From Nocardioides salarius (GTDB lineage Bacteria > Actinomycetota > Actinomycetes > Propionibacteriales > Nocardioidaceae): a stretch of DNA of 64,000 nucleotides. The stretch covers positions 3,906,001 to 3,970,000 of the forward strand of contig NZ_JAFBBZ010000001.1 of NCBI RefSeq assembly GCF_016907435.1, written 5' to 3'. The position numbers and the translations under genes were made by a program. Shown piece by piece: positions 43,742 to 51,993 of this stretch; the stretch's first letter is position 1; each line of letters begins with the position of its first letter. The notes under the pieces were generated by a model. That model ran no database searches. It had not been told where the DNA came from and worked only from the letters and a program-made list of their open reading frames with translations.

Positions 43742-44776
43742 GTGCAGGAGGACCGCAGGCTCGCCGTGCTCCGCGCCATCGTGGAGGACTACGTCCACAC
43801 CGAGGAGCCGGTCGGCTCGAAGGCGCTCGTCGAGCGCCACGGGCTCGGCGTCTCGCCGGCCACGGTGCGCAACGACATGGCGGTGCTCGAGGACGAGGGA
43901 TACATCACCCAGCCGCACACCAGTGCCGGGCGGGTGCCCACCGACAAGGGCTACCGGATGTTCGTCGACCGGCTCACCACGGTGAAGCCGCTCAGCTCGG
44001 CCGAGAAGCGCGCGATCTCGAGCTTCCTCGACGGCGCCGTCGACCTCGACGACGTCGTGCAGCGCTCGGTGCGGCTGCTCTCGCAGCTGACCCGCCAGGT
44101 CGCGGTGGTGCAGTACCCCACGCTCTCGCGCTCGACGGTGCGCCACGTCGAGATCGTCGCGCTCGCCCCCCGCCGCCTGCTCGTGGTGCTGATCCTCAGC
44201 ACCGGGCGCGTGGAGCAGCGCCTGGTCGACCTCGGCGCCGACCTCACCGACGACGCCCTGGCCGACCTGCGCCAGCTCGTGCTGCGCGCGGTCACCGGCC
44301 AGACCATCGCCGAGGCGATGACGGCCCTGCGGGGGCTGCCGCCCGCTGCCGCCGACCCGGCCCGGCCCGAGGCGGGCAGCGCCAGCGGTCCGGTGGTCGA
44401 GGTGCTCCTCGACGCCCTGGGCGACGACCGCTCCGACCACCGCATCGCCGTCGGCGGGGCGGCCAACCTCGCCCGGTACGGCGACTCCTTCGACTCCGCG
44501 GTGCGTCCCCTGCTCGAGGCGCTCGAGGAGCACGTCGTGCTGCTCAAGCTGCTCGGCGAGGCCGGCACCGGCGGGCTGGTGACCGTGCGGATCGGCGCCG
44601 AGGGCCCCTACGAGGAGCTCGCCTCCACCAGCGTCGTCTCCACCGGCTACGGCCCGCCCGACGAGTCGCTCGCCACGCTGGGCATCGTCGGGCCGACCCG
44701 CATGGACTACCCCGGCACGATGGCCGCGGTGCGAGCCGTGGCCCGCTACGTCTCCCGCATCCTCGACGAGGCCTGA
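43742..44776 (+). CDS. hrcA: Heat-inducible transcription repressor HrcA
   Basis: A 344-residue repressor. The N-terminal winged helix starts with RLAVLRAIVEDYVHTEEPVG and includes VSPATVRNDMAVLEDEGYI (recognition helix) and HTSAGRVPTDKGYR. The GAF-like and insertion domains follow (GRVEQRLVDLGADL), ending with VGPTRMDYPGTMAAVRAVAR. It binds CIRCE and represses chaperone genes until heat or misfolded protein inactivates it. GTG 43742 is chosen because GGAGGAGG precedes it and the longer frame (from 43694) would start inside CIRCE. dnaJ follows after 88 bp. Confidence 0.95.
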   Translation: MQEDRRLAVLRAIVEDYVHTEEPVGSKALVERHGLGVSPATVRNDMAVLEDEGYITQPHTSAGRVPTDKGYRMFVDRLTTVKPLSSAEKRAISSFLDGAVDLDDVVQRSVRLLSQLTRQVAVVQYPTLSRSTVRHVEIVALAPRRLLVVLILSTGRVEQRLVDLGADLTDDALADLRQLVLRAVTGQTIAEAMTALRGLPPAAADPARPEAGSASGPVVEVLLDALGDDRSDHRIAVGGAANLARYGDSFDSAVRPLLEALEEHVVLLKLLGEAGTGGLVTVRIGAEGPYEELASTSVVSTGYGPPDESLATLGIVGPTRMDYPGTMAAVRAVARYVSRILDEA

Positions 44777-44864
44777 GCCGCCTCGCCGCCCCTCGAAGCA
44801 CCAGCACCCGCAGCACCCACCAGCCAGCACCCAGCCAGCACCCAGTCAAGACTCCGTTAGGAAC
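44777..44864 (+). repeat. CAGCACCC-rich spacer between hrcA and dnaJ
   Basis: Five copies of CAGCACCC, some separated by CAGC or A, run between about 44800 and 44850. It is G-poor on this strand and unlikely to form structure. The ribosome site TTAGGA lies just before the dnaJ ATG. Confidence 0.5.
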
Positions 44865-46049
44865 ATGGTGAGCCAGGACCTCTACGACATCCTCGGCGTC
44901 TCCCAGGACGCCGACGCCGACGCCATCAAGAAGGCGTACCGCAAGCTCGCGCGCCAGCACCACCCCGACGTCAACCCCGACCCGGCCTCGAAGGAGAAGT
45001 TCGGGGACGTCTCCCGCGCCTACGAGGTGCTCTCCGACCCCCAGAAGCGGGCCGCCTACGACCGCGGCGGCGACCCGTTCGGCGGTGCCGGGGCCGGTGG
45101 TTTCGGCCAGGGTGCCGGGTTTTCCTTCACCGACATCATGGATGCCTTCTTCGGAGGCAGCGGTCAGGGCGGTGGCCAGGGCCGTGGTCCGCGTCCGCGC
45201 GTTCGCCGAGGCCAGGATGCGCTGATCCGGCTCGAGATCGACCTCGCGGAGGCCGCCTTCGGCGTGGCCCGCGAGATCAAGGTCGACACCGCGGTCAGCT
45301 GCACCACCTGCGGCGGCGACGGCGCGGCGCCGGGCAGCCACCCGGTGCCCTGCGAGACCTGTCGCGGCCAGGGCGAGGTCGCCCACGTGCAGCGCTCCTT
45401 CCTCGGTGAGATCCGCACCCTGCGCCCGTGCGCGGCCTGCCGCGGCTTCGGCACCGTGATCCCCGAGCCCTGCCGCGAGTGCTCCGGCGACGGGCGGGTG
45501 CGCTCGCGCCGCGCGCTGACCGTCAAGATCCCCGCCGGCGTCGACACCGGCACCCGCGTGCAGCTGGCCGAGGAGGGCGAGGTCGGCCCGGGCGGCGGCC
45601 CCGCCGGCGACCTCTACGTCGAGATCCACGTCGCGGCCCACGACGTGTTCACCCGCCAGGGCAACGACCTGCACTGCACGGTCACCGTGCCGATGACCGC
45701 GGCCGCGCTCGGCACCACGCTGACGATCCCGACCCTCGAGGCCGACGTGGCCTCCGAGGGCAGCGACCCCGAGCTGGAGACCTCCTTCGAGCTCGAGGTG
45801 CACCCGGGGACCCAGTCGGGCATGGAGCAGGTGCTGCGCGGGCGCGGCGTGCCCGGCCTGCGCGGCGGCCGGGGCGACCTGGTCGTCACCGTGGCCGTCG
45901 AGACCCCGGGCCGCCTCGACGCCCGCCAGGAGGAGCTGCTGCGCGAGCTCGCGGCCCTGCGCGGCGAGGAGGCCCCCGACGGGCAGGTCCGCCCGGGCGG
46001 CGCGAAGTCGGTCTTCGGCCGGCTGCGCGACGCCTTCAACGCCCACTGA
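44865..46049 (+). CDS. dnaJ: Chaperone DnaJ (type I)
   Basis: A 394-residue class A J-protein (the DnaJ2 type of actinobacteria, next to hrcA). The J domain (1-70) has the HPD motif in ARQHHPDVNP. A Gly/Phe-rich linker (about 68-115) is followed by four CxxCxGxG zinc repeats between residues 146 and 210 (CTTCGGDG, CETCRGQG, CAACRGFG, CRECSGDG). The C-terminal substrate-binding beta domains follow. It stimulates the DnaK ATPase and delivers unfolded proteins. Transcription is likely from the CIRCE-controlled promoter of hrcA; rsmE follows after 7 bp. Confidence 0.96.
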   Translation: MVSQDLYDILGVSQDADADAIKKAYRKLARQHHPDVNPDPASKEKFGDVSRAYEVLSDPQKRAAYDRGGDPFGGAGAGGFGQGAGFSFTDIMDAFFGGSGQGGGQGRGPRPRVRRGQDALIRLEIDLAEAAFGVAREIKVDTAVSCTTCGGDGAAPGSHPVPCETCRGQGEVAHVQRSFLGEIRTLRPCAACRGFGTVIPEPCRECSGDGRVRSRRALTVKIPAGVDTGTRVQLAEEGEVGPGGGPAGDLYVEIHVAAHDVFTRQGNDLHCTVTVPMTAAALGTTLTIPTLEADVASEGSDPELETSFELEVHPGTQSGMEQVLRGRGVPGLRGGRGDLVVTVAVETPGRLDARQEELLRELAALRGEEAPDGQVRPGGAKSVFGRLRDAFNAH

Positions 46050-46056
46050 GCCGTCG

Positions 46057-46797
46057 ATGACGCTCCCCGTCCACCTCGTGCCGAGCCTGGAGTCGGCCAC
46101 CACCGGCTCCGCGGTCACCGTCGAGGGCGACGAGGCGCACCACGCGGTCGCCGTACGCCGCCTGCGCGTGGGCGAGCAGGTCGTGCTCACCGACGGCCGC
46201 GGCCGCTCGGTGGTGGGCGAGGTGACCTCGACGGGCAAGCGGGTCTTCGCCGTCGAGGTCGTCAGCGCCGAGCGGGTGCCTGAGCCCACCCCGTCGCTCA
46301 CGGTGGTGCAGGCGCTGCCCAAGGGCGACCGGGGCGAGCTGGCCGTCGAGGTGCTGACCGAGGTCGGGGTGGCGCGGGTCGTGCCCTGGGCGGCCTCGCG
46401 CTCGGTGGCGGTCTGGAAGGGCGAGCGGGCCGCGAAGTCGCTGGCCCGCTGGCGCTCGACGGCGCGCGAGGCGGCCAAGCAGGCCCGCCGCCCGTGGCAC
46501 CCCGAGGTCGACGCGCTGGCCGGCACCGCCGAGGTGGCCGAGCTGCTGCGCGGCGCCGACCTGGCGGTGGTGCTGCACGAGGACGCGACCGAGCCGCTGT
46601 CGGGCGTCGCCGTGCCGCCCCGTGGCAGCGTCGTCGTCGTGGTGGGCCCCGAGGGCGGCGTCTCGCCCGAGGAGCTGGCCGCCTTCACCCAGGCCGGCGC
46701 GCGCGTCGTACGCCTGGGCGAGGAGGTGCTGCGCACCTCGACCGCCGGGGTGGTGGCCTGCGCCGCGCTGCTGGCGCGCACGTCCCGCTGGTCCTGA
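46057..46797 (+). CDS. rsmE: 16S rRNA (uracil1498-N3)-methyltransferase RsmE
   Basis: A 246-residue SPOUT methyltransferase. The N-terminal PUA-like domain has VEGDEAHHAVAVRRLRVGEQ. The knot domain has LPKGDRGELAVEVLTEVGV, ARWRSTAREAAKQARRPWHP and VVVVGPEGGVSPEELAAF, then VRLGEEVLRTSTAGVVACAA, all family signatures. It methylates U1498 of 16S rRNA in the 30S subunit. The order dnaJ-rsmE is conserved through actinobacteria and Firmicutes. Confidence 0.94.
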   Translation: MTLPVHLVPSLESATTGSAVTVEGDEAHHAVAVRRLRVGEQVVLTDGRGRSVVGEVTSTGKRVFAVEVVSAERVPEPTPSLTVVQALPKGDRGELAVEVLTEVGVARVVPWAASRSVAVWKGERAAKSLARWRSTAREAAKQARRPWHPEVDALAGTAEVAELLRGADLAVVLHEDATEPLSGVAVPPRGSVVVVVGPEGGVSPEELAAFTQAGARVVRLGEEVLRTSTAGVVACAALLARTSRWS

Positions 46798-46899
46798 CGA
46801 CCCGGTTCCCGCCCGGGGGCGCGCGGTCCTAGTGTGGGGTGCCGCCGGTCACGTCCATGGTCGGCCGAGGCACCTGTCACCAGCGTCCTGGGAGGTCTG

Positions 46900-48456
46900 A
46901 TGAGCGCGTCCACCGCCGTCGAGGAGGAGAAGCGCCGCGGCGCCTTCTCGTCGCGCCGGGTCTTCATCCTGGCCGCCATCGGCTCGGCCGTCGGGCTGGG
47001 CAACATCTGGCGCTTCCCCTACGTCGCCTACGAGAACGGCGGCGGGGCCTTCGTCATCCCCTACCTGGTCGCGCTGCTGACCGCGGGCGTGCCGTTCCTG
47101 CTGCTCGACTACGGCATCGGCCACAAGTTCCGCGGCTCGCCGCCGCTGTCGTTCGCGCGGATGCGCCGCGGCGCCGAGGGGCTGGGGTGGTGGCAGGTCG
47201 GCATCTGCGCAGTCATCGCGATCTACTACGCCGCTGTGCTGGCCTGGGCGGTGCGCTACGCGTTCTTCTCCTTCACCAAGGCCTGGGGCGCCGATCCCGA
47301 GACCTTCTTCCTGGTCGACTTCCTGCAGGTCAGCGATCCGGGCGTGACCGCTGACCCCGTGGCGGGCGTGCTGGTGCCGCTCGTGGTGATGTGGGCGCTG
47401 GTCATCGGCCTGCTGGCGCTGGGCGTGCAGAAGGGTGTCGGCGCCACCGCGATGGTCTTCATCCCGGTGCTGGTGCTGAGCTTCGGCGCCCTGGTGGTCG
47501 CCTCGCTCTTCCTGCCGGGCGCCGGCAGCGGCCTCGACGCGCTGTTCACGCCCAGCTGGAGCGCCCTGGCCGAGCCCACCGTGTGGGCGGCGGCGTTCGG
47601 CCAGATCTTCTTCTCGCTGTCGATCGGCTTCGGCATCATGATCACCTACGCCTCCTACGTGCACCGCCACACCGACATGCCCGGCTCCGGGCTGGTCGTC
47701 GGCTTCTCCAACTCCGGCTTCGAGCTGCTGGCCGGCATCGGCGTCTTCGCCGCCCTCGGGTTCATGGCCCAGGACAGCGGCGAGGCCGTCGGCGAGGTCG
47801 CAGGAGACGGTGGCGTGGGGCTCGCGTTCATCGCCTTCCCGGCGATCATCAACGAGGCCCCGGCCGGCGCCCTGATCGGCGTGCTCTTCTTCGTCTCGCT
47901 GGTGCTGGCCGGCATCACCTCGCTGATCTCCATCACCGAGGTCGTCATCTCCGCGGTGCGCGACAAGTTCGAGCTCGGCCGGGTGGCGGCCACCCTGCTG
48001 GTGGCGCTGCCGATGGCCATCGTGAGCGTGCTCTTCCTCGGCACCACCAGCGGGCTGTACGTGCTCGACATCGTCGACCACTTCATCAACCAGTTCGGCA
48101 TCCTGCTGGTCGCCGTGGTCTCGATGGTCGTCGTCGTGTGGGGCCTTCGGGCGCTGCCCCAGCTGGCCGCCCACCTCAACGACCACAGCTCGGTGCGCAT
48201 CGGGCTGTGGTGGCGCGCGCTGTTGGGCGTGGTGACGCCGCTCGCCCTGGCCTACGTGCTCGTCGACGCGTTCGTCACCGACGTGCAGACGCCCTACGAG
48301 GGCTACCCGACCTGGATGCTGGCCGTCTTCGGCTGGGGGTCGGCCGCCGCCGTGGTCGTCATCGGCTTCGTGCTCGCGCGGCTGCGCTGGCGCTCGGCGA
48401 CGGCGCTGGACGGCGCGACCTACGACACCGACGCGAGCGAGGAGGTGCAGCGATGA
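46900..48456 (+). CDS. Sodium-dependent amino-acid transporter, SNF/NSS family (MetP-like)
   Basis: A 518-residue integral membrane protein with about 11-12 helices. The SNF signature VGLGNIWRFPYVAYENGGGA is at residues 30-50 and FSLSIGFGIMITYASY (unwound helix 6/sodium site) is present. It should import amino acids with sodium. The neighbouring 43-residue ORF resembles MetS, and the pair resembles Corynebacterium MetPS, a methionine/alanine importer, so the same substrates are a fair guess. The ATG has GGAGG at five bases. Its stop overlaps the small-subunit start (ATGA). Confidence 0.9.
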   Translation: MSASTAVEEEKRRGAFSSRRVFILAAIGSAVGLGNIWRFPYVAYENGGGAFVIPYLVALLTAGVPFLLLDYGIGHKFRGSPPLSFARMRRGAEGLGWWQVGICAVIAIYYAAVLAWAVRYAFFSFTKAWGADPETFFLVDFLQVSDPGVTADPVAGVLVPLVVMWALVIGLLALGVQKGVGATAMVFIPVLVLSFGALVVASLFLPGAGSGLDALFTPSWSALAEPTVWAAAFGQIFFSLSIGFGIMITYASYVHRHTDMPGSGLVVGFSNSGFELLAGIGVFAALGFMAQDSGEAVGEVAGDGGVGLAFIAFPAIINEAPAGALIGVLFFVSLVLAGITSLISITEVVISAVRDKFELGRVAATLLVALPMAIVSVLFLGTTSGLYVLDIVDHFINQFGILLVAVVSMVVVVWGLRALPQLAAHLNDHSSVRIGLWWRALLGVVTPLALAYVLVDAFVTDVQTPYEGYPTWMLAVFGWGSAAAVVVIGFVLARLRWRSATALDGATYDTDASEEVQR

Positions 48457-48584
48457 GCACGACGGCGATCGTGATGATGGTCGTGGCGATGCTGGTGATC
48501 TGGGGCGGGCTCGCCCTGGCGATCCTCAACCTCACCAGGTCGGCCGAGACCCCGACGACGCGCGAGGTCCACCGCGACCTGTAG
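48453..48584 (+). CDS. metS: MetS-type small subunit of the methionine/alanine importer
   Basis: A 43-residue single-helix membrane protein: MSTTAIVMMVVAMLVIWGGL then ALAILNLTRS and a short polar tail. The size, the WGGL motif in the helix and the 4-bp overlap with an SNF-family transporter match MetS, which is required for MetP activity in Corynebacterium. It is too short for ordinary gene-length cut-offs, so easily missed. A weak hairpin (48653-48658 with 48666-48671) lies 70 bp downstream. Confidence 0.88.
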   Translation: MSTTAIVMMVVAMLVIWGGLALAILNLTRSAETPTTREVHRDL

Positions 48585-48732
48585 TCGCGGCGGCCCCGCC
48601 CGCACCGAGCTGGGGCGATCTCCTGCACAGCCACGCTCGCCCATCCGACGTGCGGACCCGCCGCAGGTCCGGCATCACCTGGTGTCCCTGACCGGCACTT
48701 CGGAGGCATGCGCCATCCCTGGACCGGATTGC

Positions 48733-49233
48733 TCAGTAGGGATCGACGACCGGCTCATCTGCGTCGCTCGCACCGATACGGGCTGCCGCAGAGTTCTTGC
48801 GGTGCCCGACCGGCGCATGGCCGGCCGCAGCTGCGAGTCCGAACGCAGGCATGTTGCCGTACACGGCTTCGTACTCCCCGGCTCGCACCTTGAATGTCTC
48901 GTGCCAGATCCCGACATCGCCCGAGTCACGAACCACTTTGTTGAAGTGTCGCCACGGCGCCAGGTGCGGTAGGTCGGAGTCGCGCGCGAAGCGGTCGAGG
49001 TCCTCGAAGCTCCGCCAGTACTGGACCAGGATCGTCGTCCGCCCGATCCACTGCTGGTAGCCGAGGCAACCGAGCTCCGGGTGCTCGTCGATCGCCCGCA
49101 GCATCCTGGGCATGGCCGTTGCCACCGGCCACCACTTCGAAACCTTCCACGGTTTGTTGAAGCGCATCCCGATCAGGAACACGACGAAGTCGCCCTCGAT
49201 CTCGGCGGTGAACCGTCCTCCGTGCACGCCCAT
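48733..49233 (-). CDS. DUF4188 / phenylacetaldoxime-dehydratase-like monooxygenase-fold protein
   Basis: A 166-residue protein with the DUF4188 pattern: DFVVFLIGMRFNKPWKVSKW, CLGYQQWIGRTTILVQYWRS, LDRFARDSDLPHLAPWRHFN and VGIWHETFKVRAGEYEAVYG. The family has a dimeric alpha-beta barrel fold that may bind haem or act as a small monooxygenase; real function unknown. Codon usage is visibly less GC-rich at third positions than its neighbours, and it stands alone between two unrelated units, so recent acquisition is possible. The start ATG at 49233 gives the usual family length. Confidence 0.82.
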   Translation of the reverse strand: MGVHGGRFTAEIEGDFVVFLIGMRFNKPWKVSKWWPVATAMPRMLRAIDEHPELGCLGYQQWIGRTTILVQYWRSFEDLDRFARDSDLPHLAPWRHFNKVVRDSGDVGIWHETFKVRAGEYEAVYGNMPAFGLAAAAGHAPVGHRKNSAAARIGASDADEPVVDPY

Positions 49234-49360
49234 GGGTCATCAACTCTCTGGCCGTCAGAAGCTCCGCGGACAGAACGCATCGTTCCACACTCGCCCCTGC
49301 TCGCTTCCCGATACCGATCTGAGCCGCCGTCCCACCCGTGGTGTCAACTCGCTGCCGAGC

Positions 49361-50356
49361 TCAGCCGACGCGGATGACCTTGGTGTCCTCGAACGGCCCG
49401 GGGCCCTCGCCGCCGGACGGGTCGTCGGTCATGGCGGCGAAGGTGTACTCGCCGGGCGCGAGCCCGGAGACGTCGACCTCGCTCTGCCAGGGGTAGAGGC
49501 GGTCCATCCAGCCCTCGGCGGTGCTGAAGCCGTCGAGCACGACGGTGCCGGAGGCGTCGCGGACCTCCCACGGAACGGTGGCCTCGAAGGAGGACGCGAC
49601 GCCGCTCGCGGTGAAGGTGCCCGACACCTCGGCGCCGGACTCGGGGCTGGTGACGCTGACCAGGGAGAGCACGTCGAGCTGGTCGGCGTTGGCCACCCCG
49701 CCGTCGGTGTCGATGCCGAACATCGGCACCGCCGGACCACCGGCCTCGCCGACCACCTGCACCGGCGCGCGGCTCTGCAGCGCGCCCTGCACCGTGTAGA
49801 CCAGCGCCTGCACGGCCAGCCGGGCCTGCTTGCGCGACATGTCGGCCGGCCGGTCGGCCCAGCGGTCGTCTGGCACCTGGGCGATGACCAGCCCGGCCTG
49901 CTCGTCGAGGCGGACCGAGGAGAAGCTGCCGTCGACCGGGAAGGCGGCCCGGTAGTCGGGGTCGGCGGGGACCCCGGCGGCGACCATGTCGGCGGCACCC
50001 AGCGCCGGGTCGCCGCTGACCTTGCGGAACTCGCGGTAGAGACGCGGGCCCATCGGGCTGTCGCCGACGTAGTAGACCGGCACGGTGCTCGTCTCGCCGG
50101 GATCGGGCTCGGCGGTGACGCTCGGGCTGGCGGTGTCGGTGGGCTCGGCGCTGGTCGTGGGCTCGCTCGGCTCGGTGCTGCCGGGGCTGCTGGTGCTGCC
50201 CGCGGGGGCCGGGTCGTCGGCACGGTCGCCGCCGTCGTCGCCGCACCCCGCGAGCACGCCCAGCGCCAGGGCCGTGACGGCTGCCCCGGCCAGGGTGCGG
50301 TGCAGCGGGCCGCGGCGGCTGCGGCTGGTCTGCTGGCTGGTCTGCTGGCTGGTCAT
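49361..50356 (-). CDS. GerMN-Gmad2 lipoprotein
   Basis: A 331-residue lipoprotein: signal ending VLAGCGDDG, a Ser/Thr/Glu/Pro-rich linker, a GerMN domain (about residues 90-215; VPVYYVGDSPMGPRLYREFR and RLAVQALVYTVQGALQS) and a C-terminal Gmad2 immunoglobulin-like domain (about 230-328; SGTFTASGVASSFEATVPWE, GFSTAEGWMDRLYPWQSEVD). Both domains are known from spore and cell-envelope proteins of unclear role. It is the paralogue of the next gene upstream, probably from a tandem duplication, differing in being lipid-anchored. ATG 50356 has GAGGGAG six bases before it; GTG 50377 in frame overlaps the upstream stop and is the alternative. It is the last gene of the sigma-factor operon. Confidence 0.85.
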   Translation of the reverse strand: MTSQQTSQQTSRSRRGPLHRTLAGAAVTALALGVLAGCGDDGGDRADDPAPAGSTSSPGSTEPSEPTTSAEPTDTASPSVTAEPDPGETSTVPVYYVGDSPMGPRLYREFRKVSGDPALGAADMVAAGVPADPDYRAAFPVDGSFSSVRLDEQAGLVIAQVPDDRWADRPADMSRKQARLAVQALVYTVQGALQSRAPVQVVGEAGGPAVPMFGIDTDGGVANADQLDVLSLVSVTSPESGAEVSGTFTASGVASSFEATVPWEVRDASGTVVLDGFSTAEGWMDRLYPWQSEVDVSGLAPGEYTFAAMTDDPSGGEGPGPFEDTKVIRVG

Positions 50357-50373
50357 GGTGCTCTCCCTCGTGC

Positions 50374-51417
50374 TCACGGGACCACGATGGTCCGTGTGTC
50401 GGTCATCGGCCCGCCCGACTCGCCGTCGGAGGGGTCACTGGTCATGGCCACGAACGTGTAACGGCCCGGCTCGAGGCCCGAGACGTCGATCCGCGCCTCC
50501 CACGGGTAGAGGCGCTCCATCCACCCCTCGGCGGTGCTGAAGCCGTCGAGCACCACGGCACCGGTGGCGTCGCGCACCTCCCACGGCACGGTCGCCTCGA
50601 ACGACGAGGCACGCCCCCGAGCGGTGAAGGTGCCCTCGACCTGCTGCCCCTCGGCGGGGTCGCTGATGCTGACCAGGGCCAGCACGTCGAGGTCCTCGCC
50701 CTGGGCCAGCGGCTCCGCGACGGGTACGCCGAGGAGCTGGTCGGTGCGCTCGCCGTCGAGCAGGAGCTGCACCGGGGCCGCCGAGCCCACGGCGGCCTGC
50801 GCGGTGCGCACCACCTGCTCCACGGCCAGCGCGGCCTCGGCCGGGTCGAGCCCGACCGGCCGCAGACGCAGGTCGCCGGCGAGGTCGACCGTGACGAGCT
50901 CGGCGTCCCCGGTGGCCCCGGTGAGGGTCGCGCCGGTGCCGGCCCAGGGGGAGCGGTAGTCGGGGTCGTCGGGGTCGCCCTCCACCGCCGCGCGGACCGC
51001 GGGGGCCAGCGGCACGAAGCCGTCGCCGGGCACGGCCTGGAACTCCCGGTAGAGCCGGGGGCCGCGCGGGGTGTCGCCCAGGTAGTAGACGGCGGCGGTG
51101 ACGCTCTCGGCCACCGGCGGGGTGGTCGGGGCGGTCGTGCTGGTGGGCGGCGGGTCGGTGCTCGGCGTGGGGGTCGCGGAGGGCCGGTCGGCCGGGTCGG
51201 GCGCCGAGGTCGGGGTGGACCCGGGGCCGAGCACCGCGACGGCGGTCACGGCCGCGGCCGCGGCCAGCGCCGCGCCGCCGGCGTACACCCAGCGGCGCTG
51301 CGGCCCCGGGCTGGCCGTGCGGGCCCGGATCTCGTCGAGCCGGTCGGTGGGCTCGACGTCGTCGACCGCCTCGCCCAGCAGGCGGGCCAGCTCGGCGTCG
51401 CGGTCGTGGGTGCTCAT
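50374..51417 (-). CDS. Membrane-anchored GerMN-Gmad2 protein, candidate anti-sigma factor
   Basis: A 347-residue single-pass membrane protein. Residues 1-43 are cytoplasmic (RDAELARLLGEAVDDVEPTD, reminiscent of short anti-sigma segments) and one helix follows at about 44-65. Then come a Thr/Pro-rich stalk, a GerMN domain (VTAAVYYLGDTPRGPRLYRE, AALAVEQVVRTAQAAVGSAA) and a Gmad2 domain (EGTFTARGRASSFEATVPWE) outside. The start overlaps the stop of the ECF sigma gene by four bases (ATGA), so the two are made in fixed ratio. By position and topology it may sense envelope state and hold the sigma factor, but the N-terminus lacks a recognisable zinc anti-sigma motif. Confidence 0.82.
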   Translation of the reverse strand: MSTHDRDAELARLLGEAVDDVEPTDRLDEIRARTASPGPQRRWVYAGGAALAAAAAVTAVAVLGPGSTPTSAPDPADRPSATPTPSTDPPPTSTTAPTTPPVAESVTAAVYYLGDTPRGPRLYREFQAVPGDGFVPLAPAVRAAVEGDPDDPDYRSPWAGTGATLTGATGDAELVTVDLAGDLRLRPVGLDPAEAALAVEQVVRTAQAAVGSAAPVQLLLDGERTDQLLGVPVAEPLAQGEDLDVLALVSISDPAEGQQVEGTFTARGRASSFEATVPWEVRDATGAVVLDGFSTAEGWMERLYPWEARIDVSGLEPGRYTFVAMTSDPSDGESGGPMTDTRTIVVP

Positions 51418-51944
51418 GAGGACTCCTCGAGGTACGACGCGAGCAGCTCGCGCAGGCGGGCGGAGCCGCGGGAGGCGTGGCTCTTCACGGCGCCGCGGCT
51501 GATGCCCAGCGCGTCGGCGATCTCGGCCTCGGACAGGTCCAGGTAGTGCCGCAGCGCGAGCACCTCGCGCTGCCGCTCGGGCAGCGCCCGCATGGCGTCG
51601 AGGACGGCCGCGCGGCGGTCGGCGACCAGGCTGCGCTCGTCGGCCGGGGCCGCGGTGGCCGGCGGGGGCGCGGCGGCGAGGTGGCGCTGGACGACGGCAC
51701 GGTGGCGCAGGGCCGAGCGGGCGCGGTTGACCACGCTCTGGCGCAGGTAGGCCAGCGCCCTGGCCGGGTCGCGGATGCGGTCCCAGCGCCCGTGCACGGC
51801 CACGAAGGCGTCCTGCACGACCTCCTCCGCGGCTCCCACGTCGCGCAGCAGGAGGACCGCGAGCCGCACCAGCTCGCGCCAGTGCGCGGCGTACAGCTGC
51901 TCGAGCGCCTCGTCGGCGCTCCAGCGCGCGGGCTCGTCGCTCAC
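51414..51944 (-). CDS. ECF RNA polymerase sigma factor (SigE family)
   Basis: A 176-residue sigma-70 family ECF factor. Region 2 is LYAAHWRELVRLAVLLLRDV, GAAEEVVQDAFVAVHGRW and LAYLRQSVVNRARSALRHR. Region 4 is LPERQREVLALRHYLDLSEA then IADALGISRGAVKSHASRGS. It belongs to the actinobacterial SigE/SigM-like group often followed by large membrane proteins. The GTG start overlaps a 14-codon upstream ORF (GTGA), which may control its translation. It heads a three-gene unit with two GerMN-Gmad2 proteins and likely senses an envelope signal. Confidence 0.92.
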   Translation of the reverse strand: MSDEPARWSADEALEQLYAAHWRELVRLAVLLLRDVGAAEEVVQDAFVAVHGRWDRIRDPARALAYLRQSVVNRARSALRHRAVVQRHLAAAPPPATAAPADERSLVADRRAAVLDAMRALPERQREVLALRHYLDLSEAEIADALGISRGAVKSHASRGSARLRELLASYLEESS

Positions 51945-51985
51945 GGTGCCCAGGGTGCCGGGGCGTCGTGGGGGAGCGCTCGCAT
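51941..51985 (-). CDS. Leaderless 14-codon upstream ORF coupled to the sigma gene
   Basis: ATG at 51985 begins MRALPHDAPAPWAP and ends with a TGA (51943-51941) that overlaps the sigma GTG (51944-51942) as GTGA. A -10 box TAGCGT (51999-51994) lies 8 nt before its ATG. The sigma gene itself has no good ribosome site, so its translation may depend on ribosomes that finish this peptide. The peptide has two Trp/Pro-rich positions (APAPWAP) but no clear amino-acid bias. Short, so some chance of coincidence. Confidence 0.5.
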   Translation of the reverse strand: MRALPHDAPAPWAP

Positions 51986-51993
51986 GGGTGGTC

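Noticed and set aside
44777..44864. Regulatory RNA between hrcA and dnaJ
   Set aside because: The CAGCACCC repeats cannot form stable pairing because the strand is nearly free of G blocks; treated as simple repeat.
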